Made by a program: the position numbers and the translations under genes. A DNA stretch of 64,000 bases, from NCBI RefSeq assembly GCF_017876595.1, contig NZ_JAGIOG010000001.1, forward strand, positions 1,922,001-1,986,000, written 5' to 3'. This document shows positions 38,917 through 48,858 of this stretch, piece by piece (position 1 is the stretch's first letter; each line of letters starts with the position of its first letter). The notes under the pieces are model-generated. The model made no database searches, was not told where the DNA came from, and was given only the letters and a program-made list of their open reading frames with translations. Origin of the DNA: Aeromicrobium fastidiosum (GTDB taxonomy: Bacteria > Actinomycetota > Actinomycetes > Propionibacteriales > Nocardioidaceae).

Positions 38917-41321
38917 AGTCGGTCGTCCAACGCGGCGATGATGTTGTACCACCACGGCCTGTCCTGATCGTCGTAGCGATTCAACAACTCTTCAAGTTGC
39001 GTATCGTTCCAACGCGACATCAACTGATCCAGCGCAGCCATCCGGAGGTGCTGGCTGTCTAGGTACAGAGACTCCTCTAGGTCTGTGTCTGACATCTCGG
39101 GCTGACGAAGCTCCCATGCTCCGCTCGCTTCGCGCAGTGCTTGGATCTCGCTACTGCGCCATACAGGCGCGACCATTCCCGCCAACGGGCTGTCCAGAAC
39201 GAGGCCCGTGTCGTCCGAGAACCTGAAGCTATCAAGCATTGAGAGGTCGCCGAGATTCGGCACGGTACGGTCAGGATCCGCGTCCAGCCGCGAAACCATC
39301 GCCACTAGTGCCCGGAGAGCAGAGATGCGGGACACGTAGGAGTCGCGCCGAAGCTCCGTGACGACACGCTCAACATCTGCCTCGGTGACTTCGGCGGCTT
39401 GCGACAGCACGGTACATGCCGCGCCTCTCGCCGTTGCAGTTGTGCTGTGGGCGATCGCCGCGTATTTCTCCATCAGCGGTGCATTGCGCTCGTTTAGCCA
39501 GTCAGAGGTGTCGTCCAAAACGTTGCGCGCTGATTCGAGGTAACTCTCTGGATCCTGGATCGTCAGGGCGACCCAGGTCGTTGCGCTGAGCGTCTCGTCG
39601 CGATTCTTGCGTTCCAAGGCTTCTCGTGGCTGGGTCGCTGCCAGGATGCGACTAACCAAGTCCGCCGACCCGTATCTATCGAGCTCGGTTAGTTCCTGAA
39701 TTTGCGAGACGCTCCAGTTGGGGTCACGCCTCGATCGCTCAACGATGGCTCGCTCAACGTCGGCAGATCCAAGCTCGAAGATCGTCTTCAACTGCTGTGG
39801 TGAAACGTCTTCGCGGCTAACGATCTGCAGGGCCGCCGCACGAGCGATCGTGCGATGACTTGCTGTCAACAAGCCATCACACTGCTCAGCCGATAACTGA
39901 GGGATTGAGTTGACGACAAGGTCGCGGACCGCAGTTGTGTCGTTGCCGCTGTATCTAGACGGTGTGATCTCGGCAACCGATGACAAGTCGCCAGTCATCG
40001 CACCGATGGCGACCCGAATCAGAGTCCGGGTTCGGTCATCGATCGTGTCCGATTCGGCCACACTCGTGAGAAGTTCTGCGTCCTCAGGACGCGCGACCGC
40101 GACCATGTAGTTGAGCGCCGAGTCGATACCTGGGAACCTCTCGAATAACACGCCCCACCGAGCTGGCATGTGCTCCGACGTCTGCGACTCGACCAAGGCA
40201 TCTTCGGCGTCGGAGTCTGAGTCGGCGTCCGTGCCGGGTGAGCTTGACTGCCAGAACGACTCCGGGCGAACCTGTTGTTCAGTCATGAACCGCAAGACTC
40301 CTCGCACGACATTCTGGTCGTCGTCGGACGTTAAGGCGCCCAAGTCGGTGACCAATCGGTCGCCCAACCGGTCAGGCTTGGCCACACCCCAGATCGGAAT
40401 GATGCGGTAGTCACGCTCAACCGCGCCGTAATTCTGGAAGAACGTTCGGTACCAGATCTCAATTTCGCCGACCGTCAAATCAAGTTTGTCGCGATTACTG
40501 AATAGCCGATTAACATGATGCGACCCGAGAGTCCCGACGTCTTTTGCAAACGCCGACGCGGCCAACGTCACTCGATCGCGCGCATTCGGGTCAAACGGGA
40601 CGCGATTCGAGAACGCGCTCGAGAATGAGGTCAGCGCGGACACGATCTGACGCTGAGCCGAGTCCAACTCATCGGGCGTGTCGTCCGAGTCGTCATCGCT
40701 CTTGGCCTCGCCCGCCTCCAGAGCCTTGGGTCCATCGTCCGCAGGCGTCGATCCCGATGAGCCTTCACGCTGATCCGCCGCGCCGGGTGACACCTCGTCG
40801 GCCAACCGCAACACGTGCGGCAGTAGGAAGTTCATTACCTCCAGAGTGAGGTGATCGGCGTTACTGAATGGCTTATGCAGGACCAGCCGCTCTGCCTCGA
40901 CACGCTCCTTAAACGCAAGCACCGCCTCGAGCTGCGGTCCCGTATCCCGCAGGCGGTCTGGGTCGATGTCGCGGAAGTACATACCGATCGCCGGCGCAGT
41001 CCCGTTCTCCGTCCGGCGTCTCAGAGCGATGTTGAACTCCTCGGAGAACCCGGACGACTCGTTGTCGGTAGGGGTGCCCCAGCGCATGTTCAATAGACCG
41101 ACGAACACGTCGCAGTCGTGGACTAAGGGGTTGATCAATTCCTGGGGAGCGCCCGCGTCCGGCTGCACCTCTTCCCAGCCCTCGATCGAGACTCGGACGC
41201 CTCTCGCGCGAAACATCGCATTCAATCGGCGCTCAAGATCACGGAGCGCGTCACGCTCGTCCGTCAGGTCCCCAGGAGAGCCCATGAAAACGCGCAACTC
41301 GCGCAATTCCTTCTCCACCAT
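38874..41321 (-). CDS. DUF4062 protein with long helical-repeat C-terminus, putative defence factor
   Basis: An 815-residue protein of unknown function. Residues 9-100, extending to about 173, form a DUF4062 domain: LRVFMGSPGDLTDERD, then DCDVFVGLLNMRWG and a conserved-looking GFSEEFNIAL. In other proteins DUF4062 sits in front of NACHT/STAND or repeat modules of signalling and defence proteins. An acidic, probably disordered linker covers about 176-221. The rest, to residue 815, is almost wholly helical with a pattern like HEAT/ARM repeats and a second acidic patch (about 365-390). No P-loop, nuclease, protease or membrane segment is visible. Its DNA is more A/T-rich than the neighbours, suggesting transfer. 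No partner gene lies beside it. Confidence 0.72.
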   Translation of the reverse strand: MVEKELRELRVFMGSPGDLTDERDALRDLERRLNAMFRARGVRVSIEGWEEVQPDAGAPQELINPLVHDCDVFVGLLNMRWGTPTDNESSGFSEEFNIALRRRTENGTAPAIGMYFRDIDPDRLRDTGPQLEAVLAFKERVEAERLVLHKPFSNADHLTLEVMNFLLPHVLRLADEVSPGAADQREGSSGSTPADDGPKALEAGEAKSDDDSDDTPDELDSAQRQIVSALTSFSSAFSNRVPFDPNARDRVTLAASAFAKDVGTLGSHHVNRLFSNRDKLDLTVGEIEIWYRTFFQNYGAVERDYRIIPIWGVAKPDRLGDRLVTDLGALTSDDDQNVVRGVLRFMTEQQVRPESFWQSSSPGTDADSDSDAEDALVESQTSEHMPARWGVLFERFPGIDSALNYMVAVARPEDAELLTSVAESDTIDDRTRTLIRVAIGAMTGDLSSVAEITPSRYSGNDTTAVRDLVVNSIPQLSAEQCDGLLTASHRTIARAAALQIVSREDVSPQQLKTIFELGSADVERAIVERSRRDPNWSVSQIQELTELDRYGSADLVSRILAATQPREALERKNRDETLSATTWVALTIQDPESYLESARNVLDDTSDWLNERNAPLMEKYAAIAHSTTATARGAACTVLSQAAEVTEADVERVVTELRRDSYVSRISALRALVAMVSRLDADPDRTVPNLGDLSMLDSFRFSDDTGLVLDSPLAGMVAPVWRSSEIQALREASGAWELRQPEMSDTDLEESLYLDSQHLRMAALDQLMSRWNDTQLEELLNRYDDQDRPWWYNIIAALDDRLYGFGRQASNEDGE

Positions 41322-41607
41322 CGCTCCTGACCACAGGACCCGACCCTCAGGTTCGTCTACGAATCAGATTAGTGGCCACCACTCCACGGGTATGACATAT
41401 GGGGCGGGCTTCGTCGAACTGGTCAACGGCCGCGATGTGGTGCGAGCCGGGAATTAGCCGGACCGCCTGCTTCGCCGAAACATGGCCGAGTGAATCAAAT
41501 ATGGTCCTCGTTGGTCGCAGACCCCACCGTGTCAATCTGGGCGGAATGACGCACCGCGCATGACTCGGGTGCAGCTGGGGCGACCTCGGTCGCGCACGAC
41601 TACCCCC
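41322..41607. other. gene-free gap beside the DUF4062 gene
   Basis: 286 bases with no coding frame I can support. The part next to the DUF4062 start is A/T-richer and includes TAATCT on the minus strand about 40 bases before the start codon, a possible -10. No direct repeats or tRNA remnant marking an insertion point were found. Confidence 0.5.
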
Positions 41608-41991
41608 TCACCCCACCGGCTCCTCCCACAGCTCGATCGCATTGCCCTCGGGATCGTGGACGCGCGCGAAGCGTCCGGTCTCGGGGGAGTCCCATTCGTC
41701 CTTGGTGATGATGTCGACGCCCGCGGCGCGCAGGGATGCGAGCATGCCGTCGAGGTCGCTGACGCGCAGGTTGAGCATGAACTGCTTGCTCTCGTGCCAG
41801 TAGTCGGTGTCGGCACCGAACGGCGCGAACACGATCGGGCCGCCCTGCACTTGCCACGACCACTCGTCGGGCGGTCCGGAGTCGGGAGCGACGCAGCCGG
41901 CACCGACGCCGAGGTGCTCGCGGTACCAGGCGCTGAGGGCGTCCGGGTCGTTCGCGCGGAAGAAGATCCCGCCCACTCCGAGCACTGGCAT
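41608..41991 (-). CDS. VOC-superfamily (glyoxalase/bleomycin-resistance-like) protein
   Basis: A 127-residue paired beta-alpha-beta-beta-beta protein. LGVGGIFFRANDPDALSAWY and FMLNLRVSDLDGMLASL start the two modules, and the C-terminal VHDPEGNAIELWE carries the metal Glu of the family. The exact reaction is unknown. The start MPVLGVGG at 41991, with GGAGGAG upstream, is preferred over an ATG ten codons earlier. Confidence 0.88.
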   Translation of the reverse strand: MPVLGVGGIFFRANDPDALSAWYREHLGVGAGCVAPDSGPPDEWSWQVQGGPIVFAPFGADTDYWHESKQFMLNLRVSDLDGMLASLRAAGVDIITKDEWDSPETGRFARVHDPEGNAIELWEEPVG

Positions 41992-42080
41992 GACGGTCTC
42001 CTCCGGGTCGCGGGCCTCCATGCTAAGACCGCGGCAGGGCGGTTGTTAGGCTCGAAGGACGTCGATCGGGAGGCACCACC

Positions 42081-42734
42081 GTGAGTCAGTCCGCATTTCC
42101 GCGGAACAAGTTCGTCGCCATCGCCATGATCGTGCTGGTCGTGGCGGGCATCATCGCGGTCGCCGTGGTGCGCCTCGGCGGGGACGACGACGCCGAGCCG
42201 CGCTCGGCCGTCACGCAGACGACGGCGACGGCGAGCCCGACGCCGGAGCAGACGACGGAGAGCCCGACGCCGAGCCCCACCCCGACGCCGACCCCCACGG
42301 CCAGCCCGTCGTGCGAGGGCCCGACGACCCTCTTCAACGAGGAAGGCGCCGAGCAGGACAGCCTGCTGCCCGACTGTGGCGTCGCGCCCGTCACGGCACC
42401 CGAGCAGGAGAAGAAGGGCCTGAGCCTCGCGTGCGGCGGCACGTACCCCGTGATCCTCTACAAGACCACGACGTCGGGCGCGAAGACGTCGATCTGCGGC
42501 GTCGACAGCTCGGGCGTCGACTTCCGCTTCGTCACTCAGCCCAAGGGCGGCGACACCGTCGACCTCAAGGGCACCTACGACGGCCAGCTCGACGCGTTCA
42601 TCGCCAAGGACGGCTCCACGACCTACACCGTCCAGGCCTACGACGGCACCCTGCTGGTCGACAAGGACGGCAAGAAGTCGACACAGAAGTCGTCCGACTG
42701 GATCTCCCTCGACAACGAGCCCGACACCGACTGA
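42081..42734 (+). CDS. membrane-anchored protein with Thr/Pro-rich stalk
   Basis: A 217-residue protein of unknown function. One membrane segment (about residues 11-31) is followed by an acidic turn and a Thr/Pro/Ser stalk (about 45-75, TPSPTPTPTPTAS). The extracellular C-terminal domain, about 140 residues, has four cysteines that could form two disulphides and a beta-rich pattern ending YTVQAYDGTLLVDKDGKK. GTG start with GGGAGG upstream; TAGGCT at 42047-42052 may be its promoter. The SDR gene starts 50 bases later. Confidence 0.75.
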   Translation: MSQSAFPRNKFVAIAMIVLVVAGIIAVAVVRLGGDDDAEPRSAVTQTTATASPTPEQTTESPTPSPTPTPTPTASPSCEGPTTLFNEEGAEQDSLLPDCGVAPVTAPEQEKKGLSLACGGTYPVILYKTTTSGAKTSICGVDSSGVDFRFVTQPKGGDTVDLKGTYDGQLDAFIAKDGSTTYTVQAYDGTLLVDKDGKKSTQKSSDWISLDNEPDTD

Positions 42735-42784
42735 ATCGCCGCCCGAGGGGTACCCCGAAGGGGTTCCCCATCGAAAGGCACATC

Positions 42785-43585
42785 GTGGATCTCGGCATCT
42801 CCGGACGCACCGCCCTCGTCACCGGCGGTGACTCCGGCATCGGCTGGCACACCGCACGTCTCCTGCTCGAGGAGGGCGCGACGGTCGTCCTCTCCGACGT
42901 CGACCAGGAGTCGCTCGACGCGGCGGCCGCCAAGCTCAAGGCCCCCAAGAAGCGCCTGCACGCGATCGCCGCCGACCTCGACTCGATCGAGTCGATCCTC
43001 GCGCTGCGTGACGCGACGGCCGAGGCGGTCGGCGACATCGACATCCTCGTGCAGTCCGCCGGAGTCACGGGCGCGCAGGGACTCTTCCACGAGATCGACG
43101 ACGCGGGCTGGGTCGACACCCTCACGACCGACCTGCTCGCCCCGATCCGCCTCACCCGGGCGTTCCTGCCCGCGCTGCGCTCCGGCGGGTGGGGTCGCAT
43201 CGTCTACCTCGCGTCCGAGGACGCCGTGCAGCCCTACGACGACGAGCTGCCCTACTGCGCTGCCAAAGCCGGCGTGCTGGCCTTCGCCAAGGGACTGTCG
43301 CGGACGTACGCGAGCGAGGGACTGCTGGTCAACTGCGTGTCGCCCGCGTTCATCTCGACGCCGATGACCGACGCGATGATGGAGAAGCGCGCCAAGGAGC
43401 TCGGCACCGACACCGACCAGGCCATCGAGAGCTTCCTCGACGAGGAGCGCCCCTACATGGAGCTCGGCCGCCGCGGCGAGCCCGAGGAGGTCGCCTCCGT
43501 CGTCGCGTTCCTGTGCTCCGACCGGGCGAGCTTCGTCAACGGCTCGAACTACCGGGTCGACTCCGGCTCCGTCGCGACGATCTGA
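42785..43585 (+). CDS. short-chain dehydrogenase/reductase
   Basis: A 266-residue classical SDR. VTGGDSGIGWHTARLLLEEG is the cofactor loop, with the Asp in LSDVD favouring NAD(H). The catalytic Ser is in YLASEDAVQP and Tyr/Lys in LPYCAAKAGVLAFAK. The usual NNAG motif reads QSAG. The C-terminal region is FLCSDRASFVNGSNYRVDSG. The substrate is not evident. GTG at 42785 follows a GAAAGG ribosome-binding site. The hydrolase gene starts 4 bases after its stop. Confidence 0.9.
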   Translation: MDLGISGRTALVTGGDSGIGWHTARLLLEEGATVVLSDVDQESLDAAAAKLKAPKKRLHAIAADLDSIESILALRDATAEAVGDIDILVQSAGVTGAQGLFHEIDDAGWVDTLTTDLLAPIRLTRAFLPALRSGGWGRIVYLASEDAVQPYDDELPYCAAKAGVLAFAKGLSRTYASEGLLVNCVSPAFISTPMTDAMMEKRAKELGTDTDQAIESFLDEERPYMELGRRGEPEEVASVVAFLCSDRASFVNGSNYRVDSGSVATI

Positions 43586-43589
43586 CCCG

Positions 43590-44372
43590 GTGCTCCACCA
43601 CCACGACCACGGCGGCACCGGCCCCGCCGTCGTCCTGCTGCATGCCTTTCCACTCGACTCCGGGACGTTCGACCGGCTCGTCCCGCTGCTGGCGGGACGA
43701 GCGCGGGTCGTGACGATCGACCTGCCGGGTCTGGGCCGCAGCGCGGTGCCCACCGAGAACCCCACGATGGAGGCTGCCGCGACCGCGGTGCTGGACGTGA
43801 TGGACGCCCTCGGCCTGGGCAGGTCGGTCGTCCTCGGCATCTCGACCGGCGGCTACGCGGCGCTCCAGCTCGCTGCCCAGGCACCAGAACGGCTCGCGGG
43901 CCTCGTGCTGGGCAGCACGACACCGCATCGCGTCGAGCCCGACGTGCCGGACGAACGACTGGCCGTTGCGGACGAGATCGAGTCGTCGGGGTCGACCGAA
44001 GCCGTCGCCGACAGCGCCGACGAGGGGCTCGGGAGCACCGCCCATCGAGAGCAGCCCGAGCTGGTCGACCAGTTGCGGCGCACGATCGCGGCGGCTGACC
44101 CCGCCGGCGTCGCCTGGATGGCGCGGGCGATCGCGGCACGGCACGACACCGCAGACGTCCTCGCAACGTTCGAGGCTCCCGTCGTGCTGCTGTTCGGCGA
44201 CGAGGACGAGGCCACCCCGCCGGCACGTGGCGATGAGATGCGCGCCCTGCGAGGCGGCCTGCCGACGCGGCTCGTCGTGCTGCCCGAGACGGGCCATCTG
44301 ACGGCGCTGGAGTCGCCGCAGGAGGTCGCCGACGTGATCGACGACCTCCTGCGCGAGCTCGGCGGAGGCTAG
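43590..44372 (+). CDS. alpha/beta-fold hydrolase
   Basis: A 260-residue hydrolase. VVLLHAFPLDSGTFDRLVP is the oxyanion strand, VVLGISTGGYAAL is the nucleophile elbow with GISTGG in place of the usual GHSxGG, and LLFGDEDEATPP and LPETGHLTALESP supply the acid and histidine. Probably co-transcribed with the SDR gene. Its last 4 bases overlap the convergent reductase gene. Confidence 0.88.
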   Translation: MLHHHDHGGTGPAVVLLHAFPLDSGTFDRLVPLLAGRARVVTIDLPGLGRSAVPTENPTMEAAATAVLDVMDALGLGRSVVLGISTGGYAALQLAAQAPERLAGLVLGSTTPHRVEPDVPDERLAVADEIESSGSTEAVADSADEGLGSTAHREQPELVDQLRRTIAAADPAGVAWMARAIAARHDTADVLATFEAPVVLLFGDEDEATPPARGDEMRALRGGLPTRLVVLPETGHLTALESPQEVADVIDDLLRELGGG

Positions 44373-45553
44373 ATCAGGTCGGTGAACGAGTCGGGCACGG
44401 TGTGCGCGGCCAGCACCTTCTTGGCCGGCTCGACGCCGTCGCCGACCTTCCACATCAGCACGCCCACGACCTCGTCGTCATCGACGTAGTAGACGACCTT
44501 GCCCCCGTCCTGCTTGTCGACAACCTCGGTGCGCAGGCTCGCGTCGAGCGTGCCGACCGCCTCGTACCAGGCGTCGAACAGGTCGGAGTAGAACATCGGC
44601 GTGTGGTCGTAGACCTCGTCCGACCCGGCCAGGATGCGGCCGGCGGCCGCGCCCATCTCATTGGCGTTGTCCACGTGCTCGACGCGACGGCGACCCAGGA
44701 TCGCATCGGGGTACTCCGCGACGTCTCCGGCCGCGAACACGTCGGGATCGGCCGTGCTGAGCCGCTCGTCGACGACGATGCCGCCGTCCGACGACGTCTC
44801 GAGGCCCGCGCGCCGCGCGAGGGTGCCGGAGGGCTCGATGCCCAAGCCGATCACTGCGAGGTCGGCGAGCACCGTCGTGCCGTCGCTCAGCTCGAGCCGG
44901 ACGCCCTGCGGCGACGACGTTCCGCCCTCGACCTTCGCGCCGCCGTGCACCGTCACGCCGGCGTCGACGAACATCGCGTCGATCTCGTCGGCGATGGCGG
45001 CGGGGAAGGTGCGCGACCCCAGGACGTCGTCGGGGTGGATCAGCGTCACCTGGCTGCCGTTCTGCACCAGCGCCGCCGCGATCTCGGTGCCGATGTAGCC
45101 GCCGCCGACCACCGCGACGTGCGGGTGGTCGCCCACAGCCGCCCGCAGGCGGTGGTAGTGCTCGAGCGTGCGGTAGTAGATGACCCGGTCACTGGGTGCG
45201 AGGCCGGAGATCTGGCGCGGGTGGCCGCCCGTCGCGATCAGCAGCTTGCCGTAGCCGTACGCGTCGCCCGTGCTGGTCGTGACCCGCTTGGCCTCGCGGT
45301 CGATCGTGTCCACCCGTGAATCCAGGTGCAGCGTGGCACCCGTCTCGTCCGCGGTGTCGAGGGCCGCGTCGTCCTCGGTGAACTCGTCGTCGGTCCACAG
45401 CTTCTTCGACAGCGCCGGACGCGGGAACGGCGCGGTCGATTCCTCGCCGAGGATGCCGATCGTGCCGTCGGCGTCCTTCTCGCGGATGCCCTTGGCGGCG
45501 GTGTCGGCGGTCATGCCGCCGCCGATGATCAGGTAGTCGTAGTCAGCGCTCAT
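44369..45553 (-). CDS. FAD-dependent NAD(P)H reductase (pyridine nucleotide-disulphide type)
   Basis: A 394-residue flavoprotein. [19 protein letters not shown] is the FAD-binding motif, IATGGHPR follows, [19 protein letters not shown] is the NAD(P)H-binding motif, and [12 protein letters not shown] is the second FAD segment. Relatives are ferredoxin/rubredoxin or AIF-like reductases; no redox-active cysteine pair is seen. A short C-terminal domain ends [11 protein letters not shown]. It is divergent from zwf. Confidence 0.88.
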   Translation of the reverse strand: MSADYDYLIIGGGMTADTAAKGIREKDADGTIGILGEESTAPFPRPALSKKLWTDDEFTEDDAALDTADETGATLHLDSRVDTIDREAKRVTTSTGDAYGYGKLLIATGGHPRQISGLAPSDRVIYYRTLEHYHRLRAAVGDHPHVAVVGGGYIGTEIAAALVQNGSQVTLIHPDDVLGSRTFPAAIADEIDAMFVDAGVTVHGGAKVEGGTSSPQGVRLELSDGTTVLADLAVIGLGIEPSGTLARRAGLETSSDGGIVVDERLSTADPDVFAAGDVAEYPDAILGRRRVEHVDNANEMGAAAGRILAGSDEVYDHTPMFYSDLFDAWYEAVGTLDASLRTEVVDKQDGGKVVYYVDDDEVVGVLMWKVGDGVEPAKKVLAAHTVPDSFTDLI

Positions 45554-45614
45554 CTTCGGCGAGTACCCCCGCGACGGGCCGACAATCTCCCGTTGCGGCT
45601 CAGGCGCAGGTGCC

Positions 45615-45620
45615 TACGCT
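45615..45620 (+). promoter_or_regulatory. -10 element of zwf (first copy)
   Basis: TACGCT ends 6 bases before the GTG at 45627. Confidence 0.5.
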
Positions 45621-45626
45621 GGCAAC

Positions 45627-47048
45627 GTGTCCACAGACTCCACGACCACCACCCCCGCCCCGCACGTCTTCGTCCTCTTCGGCGCCACCGGCGATCTGGC
45701 CAAGCGCAAGCTGTTCCCGGGCATCTACCGCCTTGCCGCGGCGTCGCGCCTGCCCGAGGACTACGCGATCATCGGGTCGGGTCGCCACTCACCGGGCTCC
45801 GACGACGAGTTCCGGCAGAAGATCCGCTCCTCGCTCGAGGAGTTCGTCGACGACCTTGATGACGCCGTCGCCGATGACGTGCTCGGCCGTCTGACCTTCC
45901 AGACGTCGGACGCCGACGACGGCAAGGATCTCGCGGCGGCGGTCGAGAAGGCGCTGAAGGACCTCGGCGACGACGCGGAGAAGCTCATCTACCTGTCGGT
46001 GCCCCCGTCGGCGATGGAGCCCATGATCGGGATGCTGGGCCGCGAGGGGCTGGCCGACGGTGCCCGCATCGTCATCGAGAAGCCGTTCGGCACCGACCTC
46101 GAGACGTCCCGCGAGCTCGACGCGACGCTCAAGGACGTCGTCAGCGAGGACCAGGTCTTCCGCATCGACCACTTCCTCGGCAAGGAGGCGGTGCAGAACA
46201 TCCTCGCGCTGCGCTTCGCCAACGGCCTGATCGAGCCCGCGTGGAACCGCGACCACATCTGCTCGGTGCAGATCGACGTCCCCGAGGAGCTGACGGTCGA
46301 GGGACGCGGCAGCTTCTACGAGTCGACGGGCTGCTTCCGCGACATGATCTCGACCCACCTGTGCCAAGTGCTGGGCTTCGTCGCGATGGAGCCGCCCGTG
46401 CACCTCGACGCGCTCGCGCTGCGCAACGAGAAGTCGAAGGTGTTCGCGGCGATGCGACCGCTCGACCCCGAGCGCGTCGTGTTCGGCCAGTACGAGGGCT
46501 ACCGCGACGAGGAGGACGTCGCCGACGACTCCGAGGTCGAGACGTACGTGGCCCTGGAGGCGTACGTCGACACCGAGCGCTGGCAGGGCGTGCCGTTCTA
46601 CCTGCGCACCGGCAAGGCCCTCGGCGCGACCCGCCGCACGATCACGCTGACGTTCCGCACGCCGCCCATGGGCCGCTTCGGCGACAACGGCTACGGGCCC
46701 AACGAGCTCGTGCTCGAGCTCACCGACTCCCCGAAGATCACGGTCGACCTGCACGCCAAGCGTCCCGGCCCGACGATGGAGCTGATGGACTCGTCGCTGC
46801 ACCTCGACCTGTCCGAGGACGACCCCGACGACAAGCCGCTCGAGGCCTACGAGCGCCTGCTGCTCGACGTCATGCGCGGCGACCAGACGCTGTTCACGCG
46901 CTCCGACGAGGTCGACCGCCTGTGGCAGATCTGCCAGCCCGTGCTCGACGCGCCGCCGACGACGCAGCCGTACGAGAAGGGGTCGTGGGGCCCCGACGAC
47001 GCCCTCGAGCTGCCCGGCGAGCGCGGCTGGCGGCTCCCGGATGCCTGA
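45627..47048 (+). CDS. zwf: glucose-6-phosphate dehydrogenase, first copy
   Basis: First enzyme of the oxidative pentose phosphate pathway, 473 residues. [20 protein letters not shown] is the NADP-binding region, IEKPFGTDL follows, and [14 protein letters not shown] is the substrate-binding/active-site segment. The C-terminus has [15 protein letters not shown]. It overlaps the GH15 gene by 8 bases, so sugar hydrolysis and glucose-6-phosphate oxidation may be linked here. A second copy lies at 58757. GTG start; no opcA, gnd or tal nearby. Confidence 0.95.
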   Translation: MSTDSTTTTPAPHVFVLFGATGDLAKRKLFPGIYRLAAASRLPEDYAIIGSGRHSPGSDDEFRQKIRSSLEEFVDDLDDAVADDVLGRLTFQTSDADDGKDLAAAVEKALKDLGDDAEKLIYLSVPPSAMEPMIGMLGREGLADGARIVIEKPFGTDLETSRELDATLKDVVSEDQVFRIDHFLGKEAVQNILALRFANGLIEPAWNRDHICSVQIDVPEELTVEGRGSFYESTGCFRDMISTHLCQVLGFVAMEPPVHLDALALRNEKSKVFAAMRPLDPERVVFGQYEGYRDEEDVADDSEVETYVALEAYVDTERWQGVPFYLRTGKALGATRRTITLTFRTPPMGRFGDNGYGPNELVLELTDSPKITVDLHAKRPGPTMELMDSSLHLDLSEDDPDDKPLEAYERLLLDVMRGDQTLFTRSDEVDRLWQICQPVLDAPPTTQPYEKGSWGPDDALELPGERGWRLPDA

Positions 47049-48855
47049 TGCTGATGGCTGGCCCGCGATCGCCGATCACGGGTTGATCGGCGATCTGCGC
47101 ACCGCGGCGCTGGTCGGCACCGACGGGACGATCGACTGGTTCTGCGCCCCGCGGTTCGACTCTCCGAGCGTGTTCGCGTCGATCCTCGACCGTGAGCGCG
47201 GCGGGGCGTGGAAGATCTCTCCCGTCGGCGAGACCGTCCGCACCCAGCAGTTCTACTTCCCGGAGTCGGCGGTGCTGGCCACGCGGTTCCTCACCCAGGA
47301 CGGTGTCGTCGAGGTGCACGACTTCATGCCGGTGCTCGAGGCCGGCGACCAGGACCACCGGCAGAGGATCGTCCGCCGGGTCATGGCCGTGCGCGGGTCG
47401 TCGACCGTGCGCATGCGGCTCGACGCGCGTCCCGACTACGCGCGGGCCTCGTGCACGGCCGAGGCTGTCGAGCACGGCGTCGTCCTGACCGGCGACGGCA
47501 TGCGACTCGGCCTCAGTGCGACGTCCGAGGTCGACATCGACGGGGGAGTGCTGACGTCCGACGTCGAGCTGACCGAGGGGCAGACGGCGCTGTTCGTCCT
47601 CGAGGTGCTCGAGGAGGGGGACGAGCTGCCCGACGCCGACGTCGACGACACCGCGGCACTGTTCGAGGCCACGCTGGCCTTCTGGCGGGGCTGGCTCTCG
47701 CAGTCGACGTACCGCGGGCGGTGGCGTGAGACCGTCAACCGCTCGGCCATCACGCTCAAGCTGCTGACGCACGAGCCGTCCGGCGCGATCGTGGCGGCAG
47801 CCACCACGAGCCTGCCCGAGCTGATCGGCGGCGAGCGCAACTGGGACTACCGGTACGTATGGATGCGCGACGCCGGCTTCAGCCTCTACGCCCTGCTGCG
47901 GCTGGGGTTCACCGAGGAGGCCAAGTCGTTCATGGTCTGGCTGTCGGAGCGCCTCGGTGAGGACAAGGACCACGGGCTCGGCCCGCTGCGCGTCCTCTAC
48001 GACATCGACGGCAACCAGCCGCAGGACGAGACGACGCTCGACCACCTCACGGGCTACCGCGACTCCGGACCGGTGCGGGTCGGCAACGCCGCGGTCGACC
48101 AGCTGCAGCTCGACATCTACGGCGAGCTGATCGACTCGGTCTACCTGTTCAACAAGTACGGCGACGGCATCAGCAGCGATGCGTGGGCCGACGTCACCCG
48201 CGTCGTCCAGTGGGTCTGCGACAACTGGGACCGCGAGGACGCCGGCATGTGGGAGACCCGGGCCGGCGAGCAGGCCCACACGACGTCGCGCCTGATGTGC
48301 TGGGTCGCGATCGAGCGGACGATCCGCATGGCGCGGCAGCGGGGCCTGCCCGGCGACATCTCCGCCTGGTCGGCGGTCCGCGACGAGATCTACGAGCGCA
48401 TCATGACCAAGTCGTGGAACGCCGACCTCAAGGCGTTCACGCAGGTCGAGGGCGGTGACGCTCTCGACGCGGGGCTGCTGCTGATGCCGATGGTCAAGTT
48501 CCTGTCGTCGGCCGATCCCAAGTTCCTGTCGACGCTCGACGCGATCGAGGACCGGCTCGTCGTCGACAGCCTCGTGTTCCGGTACGACCCGAAGCTCAGC
48601 CCGGACGGCCTGGACGGCGAGGAGGGCACGTTCTCGCTGTGCTCGTTCTGGTACGTCGAGGCGCTCACCCGGGCCGGACGGCTCGAGGAGGCGCGCCTGG
48701 CGCTCGAGAAGATGTTCACGTACGCCAACCACCTCGGCCTCTACGCCGAGGAGGTCGGCGCGACGGGCGACCAGCTCGGCAACTTCCCGCAGGCGTTCAC
48801 GCACCTGGCGCTGATCAGCGCGGCCATCAACCTCGACCGGGCGCTGGACGCCTGA
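47041..48855 (+). CDS. glycoside hydrolase family 15 protein (trehalase/glucoamylase-like)
   Basis: A 604-residue GH15 enzyme. The N-terminal beta-sandwich (about residues 1-220) starts [20 protein letters not shown]. The (alpha/alpha)6 catalytic barrel covers about 230-600, with [18 protein letters not shown]. The general acid is probably the Glu in [13 protein letters not shown], and the second catalytic Glu is in [16 protein letters not shown]. Mycobacterial relatives are trehalases; others are glucoamylases. Translation is coupled to zwf by overlap. Confidence 0.9.
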   Translation: MPDADGWPAIADHGLIGDLRTAALVGTDGTIDWFCAPRFDSPSVFASILDRERGGAWKISPVGETVRTQQFYFPESAVLATRFLTQDGVVEVHDFMPVLEAGDQDHRQRIVRRVMAVRGSSTVRMRLDARPDYARASCTAEAVEHGVVLTGDGMRLGLSATSEVDIDGGVLTSDVELTEGQTALFVLEVLEEGDELPDADVDDTAALFEATLAFWRGWLSQSTYRGRWRETVNRSAITLKLLTHEPSGAIVAAATTSLPELIGGERNWDYRYVWMRDAGFSLYALLRLGFTEEAKSFMVWLSERLGEDKDHGLGPLRVLYDIDGNQPQDETTLDHLTGYRDSGPVRVGNAAVDQLQLDIYGELIDSVYLFNKYGDGISSDAWADVTRVVQWVCDNWDREDAGMWETRAGEQAHTTSRLMCWVAIERTIRMARQRGLPGDISAWSAVRDEIYERIMTKSWNADLKAFTQVEGGDALDAGLLLMPMVKFLSSADPKFLSTLDAIEDRLVVDSLVFRYDPKLSPDGLDGEEGTFSLCSFWYVEALTRAGRLEEARLALEKMFTYANHLGLYAEEVGATGDQLGNFPQAFTHLALISAAINLDRALDA

Positions 48856-48858
48856 GGG

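Noticed and set aside
41347..41535. 62-codon minus-strand frame upstream of the DUF4062 gene
   Set aside because: No ribosome-binding site, no recognised pattern, and length expected by chance.
38916..41607. Prophage or integrative element
   Set aside because: No integrase, structural gene, tRNA target or flanking direct repeat was found.
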